The position numbers and the translations under genes are program-made. A stretch of DNA of 64,000 nt, from assembly GCA_947499005.1 (NCBI GenBank), contig CANMML010000001.1, positions 62,001-126,000 on the forward strand. Direction: 5' to 3'. The notes beneath the pieces were generated by a model. It had not been told where the DNA came from. It worked only from the letters and a program-made list of their open reading frames with translations, and did not search any database. The DNA is from an uncultured Aquimarina sp. (GTDB taxonomy: Bacteria > Bacteroidota > Bacteroidia > Flavobacteriales > Flavobacteriaceae). Shown one piece after another: positions 7,679 through 17,076 of this stretch. Every line of letters begins with the position of its first letter. Position 1 is the first letter of the stretch.

Positions 7679-8863
7679 TTCTATAATTGTAATTTCGGGC
7701 CAAATACCAACACGTCCTGGAAAGGCATGATATCCAAATCCGCGATTTACATTGATAAACTTATCTTGATCTTGATACATTCCTGCCCATTGTTCGTACA
7801 GGTATTTAATAGGGCTCCATTTGATAAAACCAGGAATTTCTATCCCAAACTGTAATCCATGTGTGTGTCCACTTAATGTAAGATGGTAGTCGTTTGGGTG
7901 ATTTTTGACTTCAGCATCCCAATGCGAAGGGTCGTGACTCATTAGTACTTTAAAGTCTTCTTTGAGCGTTCCTTTTGATGCTAGAGTAAGATCACCAGCT
8001 TTTTTAAAATTTTTACCCCAATTTTCTACCCCAATCAGTTTTATCTGTTGAGCGTTTTTTTCGATAGTTACATTTTCATTACATAACAATTGAAAATCTA
8101 TCGCTGGGTGTAAATCTTTTATTGCTTTGAAATTCTCTTCCTTGTCCTTTTCGGAAGGCCATGTAACATATTCACCATAATCATGATTTCCTAATACAGA
8201 GAATTTCCCATGGGGGAATGATTTTATCTTTTTAAAAGTTTCGATCCACGGATGGAATTCTGTTGCTTTTGTATTGACGATATCTCCAGTAAATAGAAAT
8301 AAATCGGCCTCTTGTTGGTTAATTAAATCTATAGCGTAATTTACTTTTTCTGGATTATCGAAACTACCCGAGTGTATATCGGATATTTGTAGAATTTTGA
8401 ATCCATGAAATGCTTCTGGTAAATTGTCAAATGCAATAGCATGACGAATTACTTTGAAATTGTATCTGCCTTTCCAGATTCCATGAATAATACCTAGGAA
8501 AGGAATGCTTCCAATAACGATGCTTAAGTTTTTTAAGAACTGACGACGAGAATTCGATGGTTCTTTGGTAGCACTATTCCAAATGACATCTCCTAATACA
8601 GTGATTCCTAAAAAAAATAGGCTTAATAATTTGGGTACAATAGAAAGTAATAGGAAGCCTAATGCCCAGTAAAAATCAATACTAGGTCCTTGACTACGAT
8701 CAAATTTTAGGATCTGATAAATGAAAAAAATGTATACAAAAGAAGTGAAAAAGAAGTGTCCCCACTTAAGTGAACTATTCCAATTATCATATACTATTCC
8801 TCTGTAAAAAAGCCCTTCAATAGAAATGAGAATGGCTATAAAAATAATAAGGCGTGTAAGCAT
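7652..8863 (-). CDS. Membrane-anchored metallophosphoesterase
   Basis: A 403-residue calcineurin-like phosphoesterase with the full set of dinuclear metal motifs: QISDIHSG (Asp162, His164), LFTGDIV, VLGNHDYG, MSHDPSHWD and LSGHTHG. The N-terminal 95 residues contain three or four membrane helices, followed by SRRQFLKN (Arg106-Arg107), which resembles a twin-arginine motif. The architecture matches the YkuE/YaeI-like membrane-attached phosphoesterases, some of which act on UDP-diacylglucosamine or other phospholipid intermediates; the substrate here is unknown. It is preceded on the same strand by rpoN, 3 bp upstream, so the two are cotranscribed. The 3' end overlaps the convergent barrel gene. 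Confidence 0.88.
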   Translation of the reverse strand: MLTRLIIFIAILISIEGLFYRGIVYDNWNSSLKWGHFFFTSFVYIFFIYQILKFDRSQGPSIDFYWALGFLLLSIVPKLLSLFFLGITVLGDVIWNSATKEPSNSRRQFLKNLSIVIGSIPFLGIIHGIWKGRYNFKVIRHAIAFDNLPEAFHGFKILQISDIHSGSFDNPEKVNYAIDLINQQEADLFLFTGDIVNTKATEFHPWIETFKKIKSFPHGKFSVLGNHDYGEYVTWPSEKDKEENFKAIKDLHPAIDFQLLCNENVTIEKNAQQIKLIGVENWGKNFKKAGDLTLASKGTLKEDFKVLMSHDPSHWDAEVKNHPNDYHLTLSGHTHGLQFGIEIPGFIKWSPIKYLYEQWAGMYQDQDKFINVNRGFGYHAFPGRVGIWPEITIIELQNKKLQA

Positions 8864-8866
8864 TAG

Positions 8867-10327
8867 TTATATTTTTTTACGGAGTCTAGCCACAGGGAGG
8901 TCTAATTGTTCTCTGTATTTTGCAACAGTACGTCTGGCAATTGGATATCCTTTTTGTTTTAGAATTTTAGCTAACTTTTCGTCTGTCAAAGGTTTTCTTT
9001 TATCTTCTTCTCCTATAGTGATTTCTAAAATCTTTTTGATTTCTCGGGTAGAAACTTCTTCTCCTTGATCGTTTGTCATAGACTCCGAGAAAAACTCTTT
9101 AATAAGTTTTGTACCATATGGAGTGTCGACGTATTTACTATTAGCAACACGGGAGATGGTACTTACATCCATTTCGATTTCATCTGCAATATCTTTTAAG
9201 ATCATGGGTTTCAAATGGCGTTCGTCCCCCGATAAAAAGAATTCTTTTTGATAGTGCATGATGGCACTCATAGTGATCATCAACGTTTGTTGACGTTGTT
9301 TAACCGCTTCGATAAACCACTTAGCAGCATCCAGTTTTTGTTTTATAAACTGTACTGCATCTTTTTGCGCTTTGGTTTTCTTTTTAGATTCTTTATATCC
9401 CTTAAGCATGTTGTTGTATGATCCAGATACATGAAGCTCTGGAGCATTACGACCATTAAGACTTAGCTCTAGTTCCCCTTCTGTAATTCTAATTGTAAAG
9501 TCGGGTACTACGTGCTCAACAATTTTAGTATTTCCAGAAAAGCTACCTCCTGGTTTTGGGTTTAAATGCTCAATTTCTTCAATAGCATCTTTTAATTGCT
9601 CTTCAGTAATACCTAATTTGGTAATTAGTTTTTTGTAATGTTTTTTAGTGAAAAGTTCAAAAGTATCATCAATCAGTTTGACCGCGAGTTCAACATCTGG
9701 GTTGCTTGTTTTTCTGTGAAGTTGTATGGAGAGACATTCTTGTAGCGAACGTGCTCCTACACCTGCTGGATCCAGTTGATGGACAATATGAAGTATTTTT
9801 TCTACATCTTTAGCCTCAACATAAATATTTTGAGTAAAGGCAAGATCATCTGCAATATCTGCTAAATCTCTACGGATATAACCATTTTCGTTGATGCTTC
9901 CTATTAGGAATGTGGCGATTTGGTAATCCGTATCGGAAAGGCGATAAGTGTTTAATTGAGATATTAGATGCTGATTAAAAGTGGTGCCACTAGCATAAGG
10001 GACAGACTTATCTTCGTCATCACTGCTATAGTTATTGCTTTGTAAACGATATGCCGGGATTTCGTCATCACTCAAATATTCGTCAATATTGATTTCAGGT
10101 TCTTGACTTTCCGAGTTGTAATCATCCTCGTAACTATCTGTATTCGAAAATTCATCTTCAGTTTCTGTTGTTTGTTCTTTTCCAGAATCTAACGCGGGAT
10201 TTTCCTCTATTTCTTGCTTCAAACGTTGTTCAAAAGCTTGCGTTGGCAACTGAATCAATTTCATTAATTGAATCTGTTGCGGAGATAATTTCTGAGATAA
10301 TTTTAAATTAAATTGTTGCTTTAACAT
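8867..10327 (-). CDS. rpoN: RNA polymerase sigma-54 factor
   Basis: A 486-residue sigma-54 with the three family regions: a Gln/Leu-rich region I (MLKQQFNLKLSQKLSPQQIQ), an acidic region II, and the core-binding and DNA-binding region III ending in the RpoN box ARRTVAKYRE near residues 464-473. The chosen start is ATG 10327; an open frame extends 69 bp further but that stretch overlaps a -7 promoter element (10394-10401) and would place non-conserved residues before region I. No sigma-54 activator gene is in the window. The metallophosphoesterase follows by 3 bp. Confidence 0.96.
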   Translation of the reverse strand: MLKQQFNLKLSQKLSPQQIQLMKLIQLPTQAFEQRLKQEIEENPALDSGKEQTTETEDEFSNTDSYEDDYNSESQEPEINIDEYLSDDEIPAYRLQSNNYSSDDEDKSVPYASGTTFNQHLISQLNTYRLSDTDYQIATFLIGSINENGYIRRDLADIADDLAFTQNIYVEAKDVEKILHIVHQLDPAGVGARSLQECLSIQLHRKTSNPDVELAVKLIDDTFELFTKKHYKKLITKLGITEEQLKDAIEEIEHLNPKPGGSFSGNTKIVEHVVPDFTIRITEGELELSLNGRNAPELHVSGSYNNMLKGYKESKKKTKAQKDAVQFIKQKLDAAKWFIEAVKQRQQTLMITMSAIMHYQKEFFLSGDERHLKPMILKDIADEIEMDVSTISRVANSKYVDTPYGTKLIKEFFSESMTNDQGEEVSTREIKKILEITIGEEDKRKPLTDEKLAKILKQKGYPIARRTVAKYREQLDLPVARLRKKI

Positions 10328-10393
10328 AATACCTTTTCTATCATAAATGGGGTTTTCCCTTTCCTCTACTATTCTTGCAGAAATATAGTCATT

Positions 10394-10401
10394 CAAATTT
10401 A
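10394..10401 (-). promoter_or_regulatory. -7 promoter element of rpoN
   Basis: On the minus strand this reads TAAATTTG, a perfect Bacteroidota -7 consensus, 67 bp before the rpoN ATG. No good -33 TTG is seen at the right spacing. The remaining gap to 10668 holds no gene or hairpin I can support. Confidence 0.55.
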
Positions 10402-10668
10402 CTAAAAACCTCTTGTAATACTTGAAAAGAGTAATAATTCATCCTTTTTTATTTTTAGATATGATTGCTAAATGAATCTAGGTTGAATTTTTTTGTGTGG
10501 TTTAATGAAAAAATGGCATTAAGATTCTAAAAATAAATACCTTAAGTTTGGTATTGGTGGTTTTGTTTAGATCACGAAAACAAGACAGAATAAATGCGTC
10601 GAGAGATTTGAAAAGTAATGATAAAAGGGAATTAGTTATTCAGTTGGAAGTCTTAATTACGTTTTATA

Positions 10669-11589
10669 CTACTCTGTTTTTTGAGGTGAAATCGTTTTGT
10701 CAACTTCAGGCTCAAAAATAGTATCCGTTCCGAAAATTAAGCTAGGTTTAAAATGTGTGACAATTCCACCTAGAGAGACGATGGTTGTGATTATAGAAAA
10801 AAGTAACCCTGCACTAACGGCTATGTTCTCTTCAAAAGAAAAGATTAATGTAGCCTTTAGAAATATAATTTCGCGAATTCCTATACCCGAAAAAGAAAAT
10901 ATTGATAAGATTCCTGAAACTAAAAATACCAATGTATATGGGATATAATCTGTGTTTACATGTAGGCTTTTTAGAATAGCAATAAAGCAACAAATTTGAA
11001 TAGCCTGTACTAAAAAAGCTAAAGGTATAGCCCCTTTTAGTTTTCCTCTAAAGCTGGGGAATAATAACCGAATACCAATCACTAAAGCGATTATTGAAGC
11101 AATAATACTTAATGCCAAAATCCCATTTTTTAATATACTGTAGCCGTCAATTGGAATCCAAAAACTAGCCATGAGAATAAGAATAATCATTGCAAATAAT
11201 CCAGTAACTCGGTCAATCAATAGGGAGGCGGTAGTGATTTTTAAAGGCCATCCGAGGTGCTTATTCAGCATGTAGATTTTATATCCATCTCCACCAACTC
11301 CTCCAGGAATAAAAAGGTTGTAAAACATTCCTTGTAAATACAATAATGTATTTGAGCGTTTGCTGATATGTAGGTCTATATTTTTAAGAACTCGATGTAA
11401 TCTTTTTGAAGAAACCCATTGAGATAGTGCATACAATATAATGCTAACTAAAATGTATTGCCAACTAGCTTTTTCAATGATTCCGAAAATTTCGCCAAAT
11501 TGGATATTGTTGAAAACAATAACAAGAAGGCCAACAGTGATCGCAATTTTAATTAGCGTTTTTAGGAGTTTCTTTTTCTGTGCTTTCAA
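10669..11589 (-). CDS. Lysylphosphatidylglycerol synthetase/flippase-like membrane protein (UPF0104)
   Basis: A 306-residue integral membrane protein with about eight hydrophobic segments and the family's conserved GGVGGDGYK motif in a loop after the third segment (FNLFIPGGVGGDGYKIYML), plus FSGIGIREI near the C-terminus. The family is the membrane part of MprF-type lipid flippases. It overlaps the upstream glycosyltransferase gene by 41 bp, a strong sign that the two are translated together. A role moving or making a glycosylated lipid is inferred from the pairing; no LPG synthase catalytic domain is present. Confidence 0.88.
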   Translation of the reverse strand: MKAQKKKLLKTLIKIAITVGLLVIVFNNIQFGEIFGIIEKASWQYILVSIILYALSQWVSSKRLHRVLKNIDLHISKRSNTLLYLQGMFYNLFIPGGVGGDGYKIYMLNKHLGWPLKITTASLLIDRVTGLFAMIILILMASFWIPIDGYSILKNGILALSIIASIIALVIGIRLLFPSFRGKLKGAIPLAFLVQAIQICCFIAILKSLHVNTDYIPYTLVFLVSGILSIFSFSGIGIREIIFLKATLIFSFEENIAVSAGLLFSIITTIVSLGGIVTHFKPSLIFGTDTIFEPEVDKTISPQKTE

Positions 11590-12523
11590 ACGTTACTGTT
11601 TTGCGGATGCTATAAGGAGTCTTGCTTTGAGATTCGAAATAAGTACGCATTAATAAATCGGCTACGATACCAATGGTGAATAATTGAATTCCTACTAAAA
11701 TTAATAAAGCACCTAGAATTAATAAAGGGCGTGTTCCAATGTCATTTCCAAGTAACTTTACGTAAAGGAGATAAAGGTTTATAATGATTCCTAATACAAA
11801 AAATAGGATTCCTAGATTTCCGAAAAAGTACATTGGTTTTTGTAGATACTTACGCTGAAACAGAATGAGAACTAGGTCATTAATTACCTTAAACGTTCTG
11901 CTCATTCCATATTTAGAAACACCATGTTGTCTAGGATGATGTTTTACAGGAATCTCCGTAACACGGGCGCCATCAATATGTGCATTAAGCGCTATAAATC
12001 GGTGTAGCTCTCCATATAGAGGGATTTCTTTTGCCGTTTCGGAGGTCATTACTTTTAATGCGCATCCTGCATCAGTAATATGAAAATTGGTAGATTTTCG
12101 AATGATATAATTAGCAATCTTGGAAGGAATTTTGCGTATTACGTTGTCTTTCCTTTTTTGTCTAATGCCAGTCACTAAGTCCCATTCATCATTTTCGACA
12201 AGTCGTAACATCTCGGGAATATCTGCTGGGTCATTTTGCAAATCTCCATCCATAGTCGCTATGTATTTTCCTGTAGCTATTTCAATACCTGCTGCCAATG
12301 CACTACTTTGTCCATAGTTTCTTTTTAATTCAACCAGCTTTACTTTTGGGTTGTTCATGGATTTAACAGCTGCTCGAGTACCATCAGTTGAAAAGTCATC
12401 GATGTAGATGAGTTCATAATTAATGTGTCCAATGGCTTTTTCTACTGCCTTAGCAAGTAGTGGTACATTCTCTTCCTCATTGTACACTGGGACTATTAAT
12501 GATAAATATGGAGTGTTATTCAT
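11549..12523 (-). CDS. Family 2 glycosyltransferase, polyprenyl-phosphate type
   Basis: A 324-residue GT2 enzyme with an N-terminal GT-A fold: LIVPVYNEEENVPLL, YIDDFSTDGT and the DxD-type motif MDGDLQNDPADIPEM. Two membrane helices follow near residues 235-300, as in dolichyl/undecaprenyl-phosphate sugar transferases such as ArnC and GtrB. It would transfer a sugar from a nucleotide to a lipid carrier on the inner face of the inner membrane. Its overlap with the flippase-like gene supports a two-gene lipid-glycosylation unit. The exact sugar cannot be read from the sequence. Confidence 0.9.
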   Translation of the reverse strand: MNNTPYLSLIVPVYNEEENVPLLAKAVEKAIGHINYELIYIDDFSTDGTRAAVKSMNNPKVKLVELKRNYGQSSALAAGIEIATGKYIATMDGDLQNDPADIPEMLRLVENDEWDLVTGIRQKRKDNVIRKIPSKIANYIIRKSTNFHITDAGCALKVMTSETAKEIPLYGELHRFIALNAHIDGARVTEIPVKHHPRQHGVSKYGMSRTFKVINDLVLILFQRKYLQKPMYFFGNLGILFFVLGIIINLYLLYVKLLGNDIGTRPLLILGALLILVGIQLFTIGIVADLLMRTYFESQSKTPYSIRKTVTFESTEKETPKNAN

Positions 12524-12707
12524 TCTTATTCGAATAATGATAGCTGTCTTTCATGAGGGTAATTTAATAAATTAAGAGCTGATCTTAGGTGAATGCTAAA
12601 GCTAATGTTTCATTTTTAAGATGCCTGATATGATTATATCATGAATAGTAGATGATAAGTGGAGTAGTATTAAAATTATAGACTATATAAAAGTAATCCA
12701 AACGAAG

Positions 12708-12780
12708 ACTGAGCGATAGTCGAAGTCTGATAACTTAGTGATAGTCTAGTTACATTTCGGCTTCGCTCAATGTACGATAG
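12708..12780. repeat. Dispersed intergenic repeat in inverted orientation
   Basis: The segment holds ACTGAGCGATAGTCGAAGTC and, 30 bp further, the inverse TTTCGGCTTCGCTCA, so the two halves can pair. The same phrase (GGCTGAGCGAAGTCGAAGTC, then TGCGATAG) occurs at 52078-52105. TGAGCGAAGTCGAAGT-type repeats are widespread between genes in Flavobacteriia. It lies in the 310-bp gap between the glycosyltransferase and MMPL genes; I see no gene there. Confidence 0.6.
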
Positions 12781-12833
12781 CTTGAAGTATTCCTTTTTTG
12801 ATAGCCTTTAGTTTTAAAGAAAAAAAGTAGCTT

Positions 12834-15179
12834 TTAATTTTTCTTCTTTTTCTTTAAATTATTTAAACCTAAAAGTAGTGCAGGCAGCAATACTAGATTC
12901 GATAACATAGCAAATAATAAAGTTGCAGAAATTAAACCTCCAAGAGCTTTAGTTCCTCCAAAACTTGAAATCATAAAAACAGCAAACCCAAAGAATAATA
13001 CAGTAGAGGTATAAAACATACTTACCCCTGTTTCTTTTAGAGCTGTCATGGTGCTTTTGATAACATTATTTCCTGTAGCTAATAATTCTTGTCTGTATTT
13101 TGCTAGGAAATGAATCGTATCATCAACAGAGATTCCAAAAGCGATACTAAATACTAAAATGGTAGAAGGCTTAATAGGAACTCCAAAATACCCCATAAGT
13201 CCACCTGTAATTAGTAACGGTAATAGGTTGGGAATTAATGAGATTAAAATCATTTTTATAGAGCGAAACATATAAAACATGATTAGAATAATCAATCCTA
13301 TTGCAATTAATAAAGACTGCATTAAGTTTTTAACCAAATACTCTGTTCCTTTTTGAAATAGCAGTGCACGTCCTGTGAAAAATACTTCGAAACGGTCTTT
13401 TGGGAAAATCTTATCTATTTTGGGATAGAGTGTATTTTCTAATTCTTCCATTTTTTCGGTGCCTACATCTTTCATAAATGTAGATACGCGCAGAAATTGT
13501 CCTGTACTGTCAACATAAGATGAAAGCAAGTTTTGATTATTCTCAACAGACTTAAGATAAGGAATCATAAAATTCTTTTCCTGACTTGTAGGTAGTGAGT
13601 AGTATTTAGTATTTCCATTGTAAAAAGCTTGTTTGGCATATTTTACAATATTAACTACTGATTTTGTAGGAGACAGTTCTGGGAATTTTTCAATTTCCGT
13701 ACTCATTCTTTCAATACGCTTGAGTGTAGATAACTTGTATGCTCCTTTTTCTTTTTTAGTATCAATAAAAATCTCTAATGGCATTATGCCATCAAATTCA
13801 TTTTCATAAAATTTGATGTCGCTATAAAACTGTTCAGATTTAGACATTTCTTCGAGTAATGACCCAGAAACTTTAATCTGTTTCATTCCAATGATACTAA
13901 GTATTAAAACAACAAAAGATATGATATAAATAGATCGACGTTTATAGCTTACCATTTTAACCATCCAAGCAATTAAGCCATCAATCCATTTTTTATTTAA
14001 ATGGTTAAGATGTCTTTTTTTAGGAAGGGGCATTAAAGTGTATAGTAATGGAATAACCAAAATACAAAGCACAAACAAGGCTAAAATACATACGGCTGAA
14101 ACTAGTCCAAATTGTATTAAAAGGGTATTTCCGGTCAAACAAAATGTAGCAAAACCCGCAGCAGTTGTAACATTTGTCATTAAAGTTGCATATCCTACTT
14201 TGCTAACCATTTCAGTTAAAGCCTCCATTTTAGGTAAGCCTTTCTTAATTTGTTGTTGGTATTTGTTGATTAAGAAAATACAGTTTGGAATACCTATGAC
14301 AATTACTAAAGGAGGGATAATAGCTGTAAGTACCGTAATTTGAAAATGGAATAATCCGATAAATCCAAAGGCCCATAATACCCCAACGATTACGGTAATC
14401 ATAGAGATTAAAGTAGCACGAAAAGACCTGAAAAATAATAAGAAAATAAAGGAGGTTACAAATAGTGCCGCTCCTAAAAACAACTTCATTTCATCGAAGA
14501 TGTTGTTCGAATTCATGGTGCGGATATAAGGCATACCCGAAATTTTCATGTCAATATTATTGTCCTTTTCGAAAGCTTCTAGAAGTGGATTTAATTTTTT
14601 AATAATAAAATCCCTTCTAGCCCTAGTATTCACGACATCTTTTCGAATGTATAATGCAGATTGTATGGTTTTTTTAGAGCTGCTGTAAGCTAGGCCTTCG
14701 TAAAAAGGTAATTCTTGAAGAAGACGTTTTTTGTAATATGCAATTTGATCTTCTGAAAATTGTTCAGCATCAACTATTGGTTTTAGTTTAAAAGATTTAG
14801 GATTATCTTCTTTGGTAAGATCTTGCATTTCAGAAAAAGAAATTACAAAATCTACCTCTTCAAATTTCCGCAATTGTTTATTGAGAGAAATCCAGTTGTT
14901 AAATTTTTTGGGTTGATAGATGGTGCTATCATTAATCCCCATAACAATGACCACTCCTTCTTCTCCGAATTTCTCGAAGAATTTGTTGTATTGTAGGTTT
15001 ATTGGATGCTTGTCTGGGAGTAAATTGGTTTCTGTAAACGAAAAACCAATGTTTTTCCATTGACTAATAAGTCCAATAGTTAAGGTTAATATAATTGCAG
15101 TAACTGCAATTTTGTTATTTAGGATTAGAAGAGCAAATGCTCTCCAAAATGACTGAATTTTCTTTTTTACTTTTTTCAT
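12834..15179 (-). CDS. MMPL/RND-family transporter (HpnN-like)
   Basis: A 781-residue RND-superfamily exporter with two repeats. Each begins with one helix (near residues 18-36 and 405-425), followed by a periplasmic domain and a cluster of five helices (about 235-385 and 620-770). Recognisable family segments are TAIIPPLVIVIGIPNCIFLI and FSIAFGISVDDTIHFLAKYR, the latter carrying the acidic residues used for proton coupling. Such proteins in Bacteroidota are thought to move lipids or other hydrophobic compounds, but the substrate is unknown. It stands alone, 94 bp downstream of frr on the same strand, and ends in a Lys-rich tail. Confidence 0.9.
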   Translation of the reverse strand: MKKVKKKIQSFWRAFALLILNNKIAVTAIILTLTIGLISQWKNIGFSFTETNLLPDKHPINLQYNKFFEKFGEEGVVIVMGINDSTIYQPKKFNNWISLNKQLRKFEEVDFVISFSEMQDLTKEDNPKSFKLKPIVDAEQFSEDQIAYYKKRLLQELPFYEGLAYSSSKKTIQSALYIRKDVVNTRARRDFIIKKLNPLLEAFEKDNNIDMKISGMPYIRTMNSNNIFDEMKLFLGAALFVTSFIFLLFFRSFRATLISMITVIVGVLWAFGFIGLFHFQITVLTAIIPPLVIVIGIPNCIFLINKYQQQIKKGLPKMEALTEMVSKVGYATLMTNVTTAAGFATFCLTGNTLLIQFGLVSAVCILALFVLCILVIPLLYTLMPLPKKRHLNHLNKKWIDGLIAWMVKMVSYKRRSIYIISFVVLILSIIGMKQIKVSGSLLEEMSKSEQFYSDIKFYENEFDGIMPLEIFIDTKKEKGAYKLSTLKRIERMSTEIEKFPELSPTKSVVNIVKYAKQAFYNGNTKYYSLPTSQEKNFMIPYLKSVENNQNLLSSYVDSTGQFLRVSTFMKDVGTEKMEELENTLYPKIDKIFPKDRFEVFFTGRALLFQKGTEYLVKNLMQSLLIAIGLIILIMFYMFRSIKMILISLIPNLLPLLITGGLMGYFGVPIKPSTILVFSIAFGISVDDTIHFLAKYRQELLATGNNVIKSTMTALKETGVSMFYTSTVLFFGFAVFMISSFGGTKALGGLISATLLFAMLSNLVLLPALLLGLNNLKKKKKN

Positions 15180-15273
15180 GAGTACTCTACAGGTACTTTA
15201 CCAGAATGGTTAGTATAAAATGAAAAAAGCAACGTGACAGTGACGCTGCTTTTATATATGTTTTGAAATTTGA

Positions 15274-15837
15274 TTATACAGTCATAATTTCTTTTTCCTT
15301 GATAGTTAAAAGTTCATCAACTTTTTTAGTAAACATATCAGTGAGATTTTGAATATCTACTTCAGTATTAGAAGCGATGTCTTCAGAAAGACCTTCTTTT
15401 TCTAATTTCTTAATTTCGTTATTAGCGCTTTTACGGTCATTTCTAATACCAACTTTGGCATCTTCTGCTTCCGATTTTGCTTGCTTTACTAAATCACGTC
15501 TTCTTTCTTCTGTCAATGGTGGAATATTGATAATTACCATTTCCCCATTATTCATAGGATTTAAGCCAAGGTTTGCATACATGATCCCTTTTTCGATCTC
15601 GGTAATCATCGATTTTTCGTAAGGAGTGATCGTTAATGTACGAGCATCTGGTGTCGACACATTACCTACTTGGTTTAGTGGTGTTTGAGAACCGTAGTAA
15701 TCTACCATAACACTTCCTAACATGGCTGGACTTGCTTTACCAGCTCTAATGTTTAAAAATTGTTTTTCCAAGTGTGCAATAGCACCTTCCATAGATTCTT
15801 TTGTGCTATCTAATATAAAATTAACTTCTTCAGTCAT
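15274..15837 (-). CDS. frr: Ribosome recycling factor
   Basis: A 187-residue ribosome recycling factor, which with EF-G splits post-termination ribosomes. Family segments are intact: IRAGKASPAMLGSVMVDYYG, LNQVGNVSTPDARTLTI and PPLTEERRRDLVKQAK. ATG 15837 (MTEEVNFILDSTKESM) is chosen; an in-frame upstream ATG adds sixteen residues that overlap the end of pyrH and are not conserved. It follows pyrH by 20 bp, the usual pyrH-frr pair. Confidence 0.96.
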   Translation of the reverse strand: MTEEVNFILDSTKESMEGAIAHLEKQFLNIRAGKASPAMLGSVMVDYYGSQTPLNQVGNVSTPDARTLTITPYEKSMITEIEKGIMYANLGLNPMNNGEMVIINIPPLTEERRRDLVKQAKSEAEDAKVGIRNDRKSANNEIKKLEKEGLSEDIASNTEVDIQNLTDMFTKKVDELLTIKEKEIMTV

Positions 15838-15857
15838 CTTATTTATTTTAATTGCAT

Positions 15858-16565
15858 TTAAACATTTACTGTAGTACCTATACATTCTCCAGAAACCAAT
15901 TTCTTTAAGTTTCCTTTAGTATTCATATCAAAAACAATGATAGGTAATTCATTTTCTTGGCTTAAAGTAAATGCTGTAGTGTCCATTACTTTAAGGCCTT
16001 TTTCGATTACATCTTTAAAGCTAATATAATCGTATTTGGTTGCATTGGCATCTTTTTCTGGATCAGCGGTGTAAATTCCATCTACACGAGTTCCTTTTAA
16101 GATAACATCTGCTTTGATTTCTATAGCTCTTAATACAGCAGCAGAATCTGTAGTAAAATAAGGATTTCCTGTTCCTCCGCCAAAGATTACAACACGTCCT
16201 TTTTCGAGGTGTCGAAGTGCTCTTCGTCTAATAAACGGCTCTGCTACTTCGTCGATTTGAATGGCCGATTGTAATCGAGTCTTTAGTCCTTCGTCTTCCA
16301 TAGCTCCTTGTAAAGCTAATCCATTTATTACGGTAGCCAGCATCCCCATATGATCGCCTTGTACGCGATCCATACCTTTGCTTGCGCCAGATACTCCTCT
16401 AAATATATTTCCTCCACCAATAACGATGGCTACTTCAACGCCTAGATTTACGATCTCTTTAACTTGTTGTGCATATTCGGATAGTCTAACTGGATCGATA
16501 CCATATTGTAGGTTTCCCATAAGGGCTTCGCCAGATAATTTTAGGAGTATTCTTTTATATTTCAT
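15858..16565 (-). CDS. pyrH: UMP kinase
   Basis: A 235-residue bacterial UMP kinase (amino-acid-kinase fold, hexameric) converting UMP to UDP. Visible motifs are [12 protein letters not shown] (phosphate loop), [26 protein letters not shown] and [22 protein letters not shown] 16565 gives the standard [15 protein letters not shown] start. Operon with frr downstream. A TATATTTG -7 element lies at 16585-16592. Confidence 0.97.
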   Translation of the reverse strand: MKYKRILLKLSGEALMGNLQYGIDPVRLSEYAQQVKEIVNLGVEVAIVIGGGNIFRGVSGASKGMDRVQGDHMGMLATVINGLALQGAMEDEGLKTRLQSAIQIDEVAEPFIRRRALRHLEKGRVVIFGGGTGNPYFTTDSAAVLRAIEIKADVILKGTRVDGIYTADPEKDANATKYDYISFKDVIEKGLKVMDTTAFTLSQENELPIIVFDMNTKGNLKKLVSGECIGTTVNV

Positions 16566-16584
16566 CTTCACTTAAAAAATCACA

Positions 16585-16592
16585 CAAATATA
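16585..16592 (-). promoter_or_regulatory. -7 promoter element of pyrH-frr
   Basis: The minus strand reads TATATTTG, a perfect TAnnTTTG, 20 bp before the pyrH ATG. A -33 element is not obvious. The rest of the gap to 17076 (over 480 bp, AT-rich) shows no gene or terminator; TAAATTTG at 17034-17041 may serve the next gene on the plus strand. Confidence 0.55.
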
Positions 16593-17076
16593 ATGATTTT
16601 GGGATATGGGTGCTTATAAAATAAAAGTTCTATTGTCTATAAATAAAACATAATATATGTTTTTGGAATAGACTAAAGAGAGGTATAGAGAATCAATATA
16701 TAAGGAATAGAATAAGAAATGACATAATTTAATATGGTTGAAGATAGATGATGAAAATGAATTAAAGGATGGTTATAATCAAGAAAAATATTTTTAATAA
16801 AAATAACACAAAACATAAGTAATCTATTTTTCTTAAAAATCAGTACTATAGGGGTTTAAGTTTCATTTGTTAATTCAAGATGAATAAAAGGTCTCTATAG
16901 TTTTATGTCGATCTCTGGTCATTTGTTAATTTTTTCACATACAAAGTAATTTCATTTACGTTAGTAACATTAGAGTAAGGTTATAATAAAACCATGGTTA
17001 TGTTTAGATAACATGTATGCTTCAATTGAAAGGTAAATTTGAGGTGCGTTTATCTATTAACATTAACTAAATAAAA

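Noticed and set aside
10328..10396. N-terminal extension of sigma-54
   Set aside because: The extension is not conserved and overlaps a perfect -7 promoter element; ATG 10327 starts the conserved region I.
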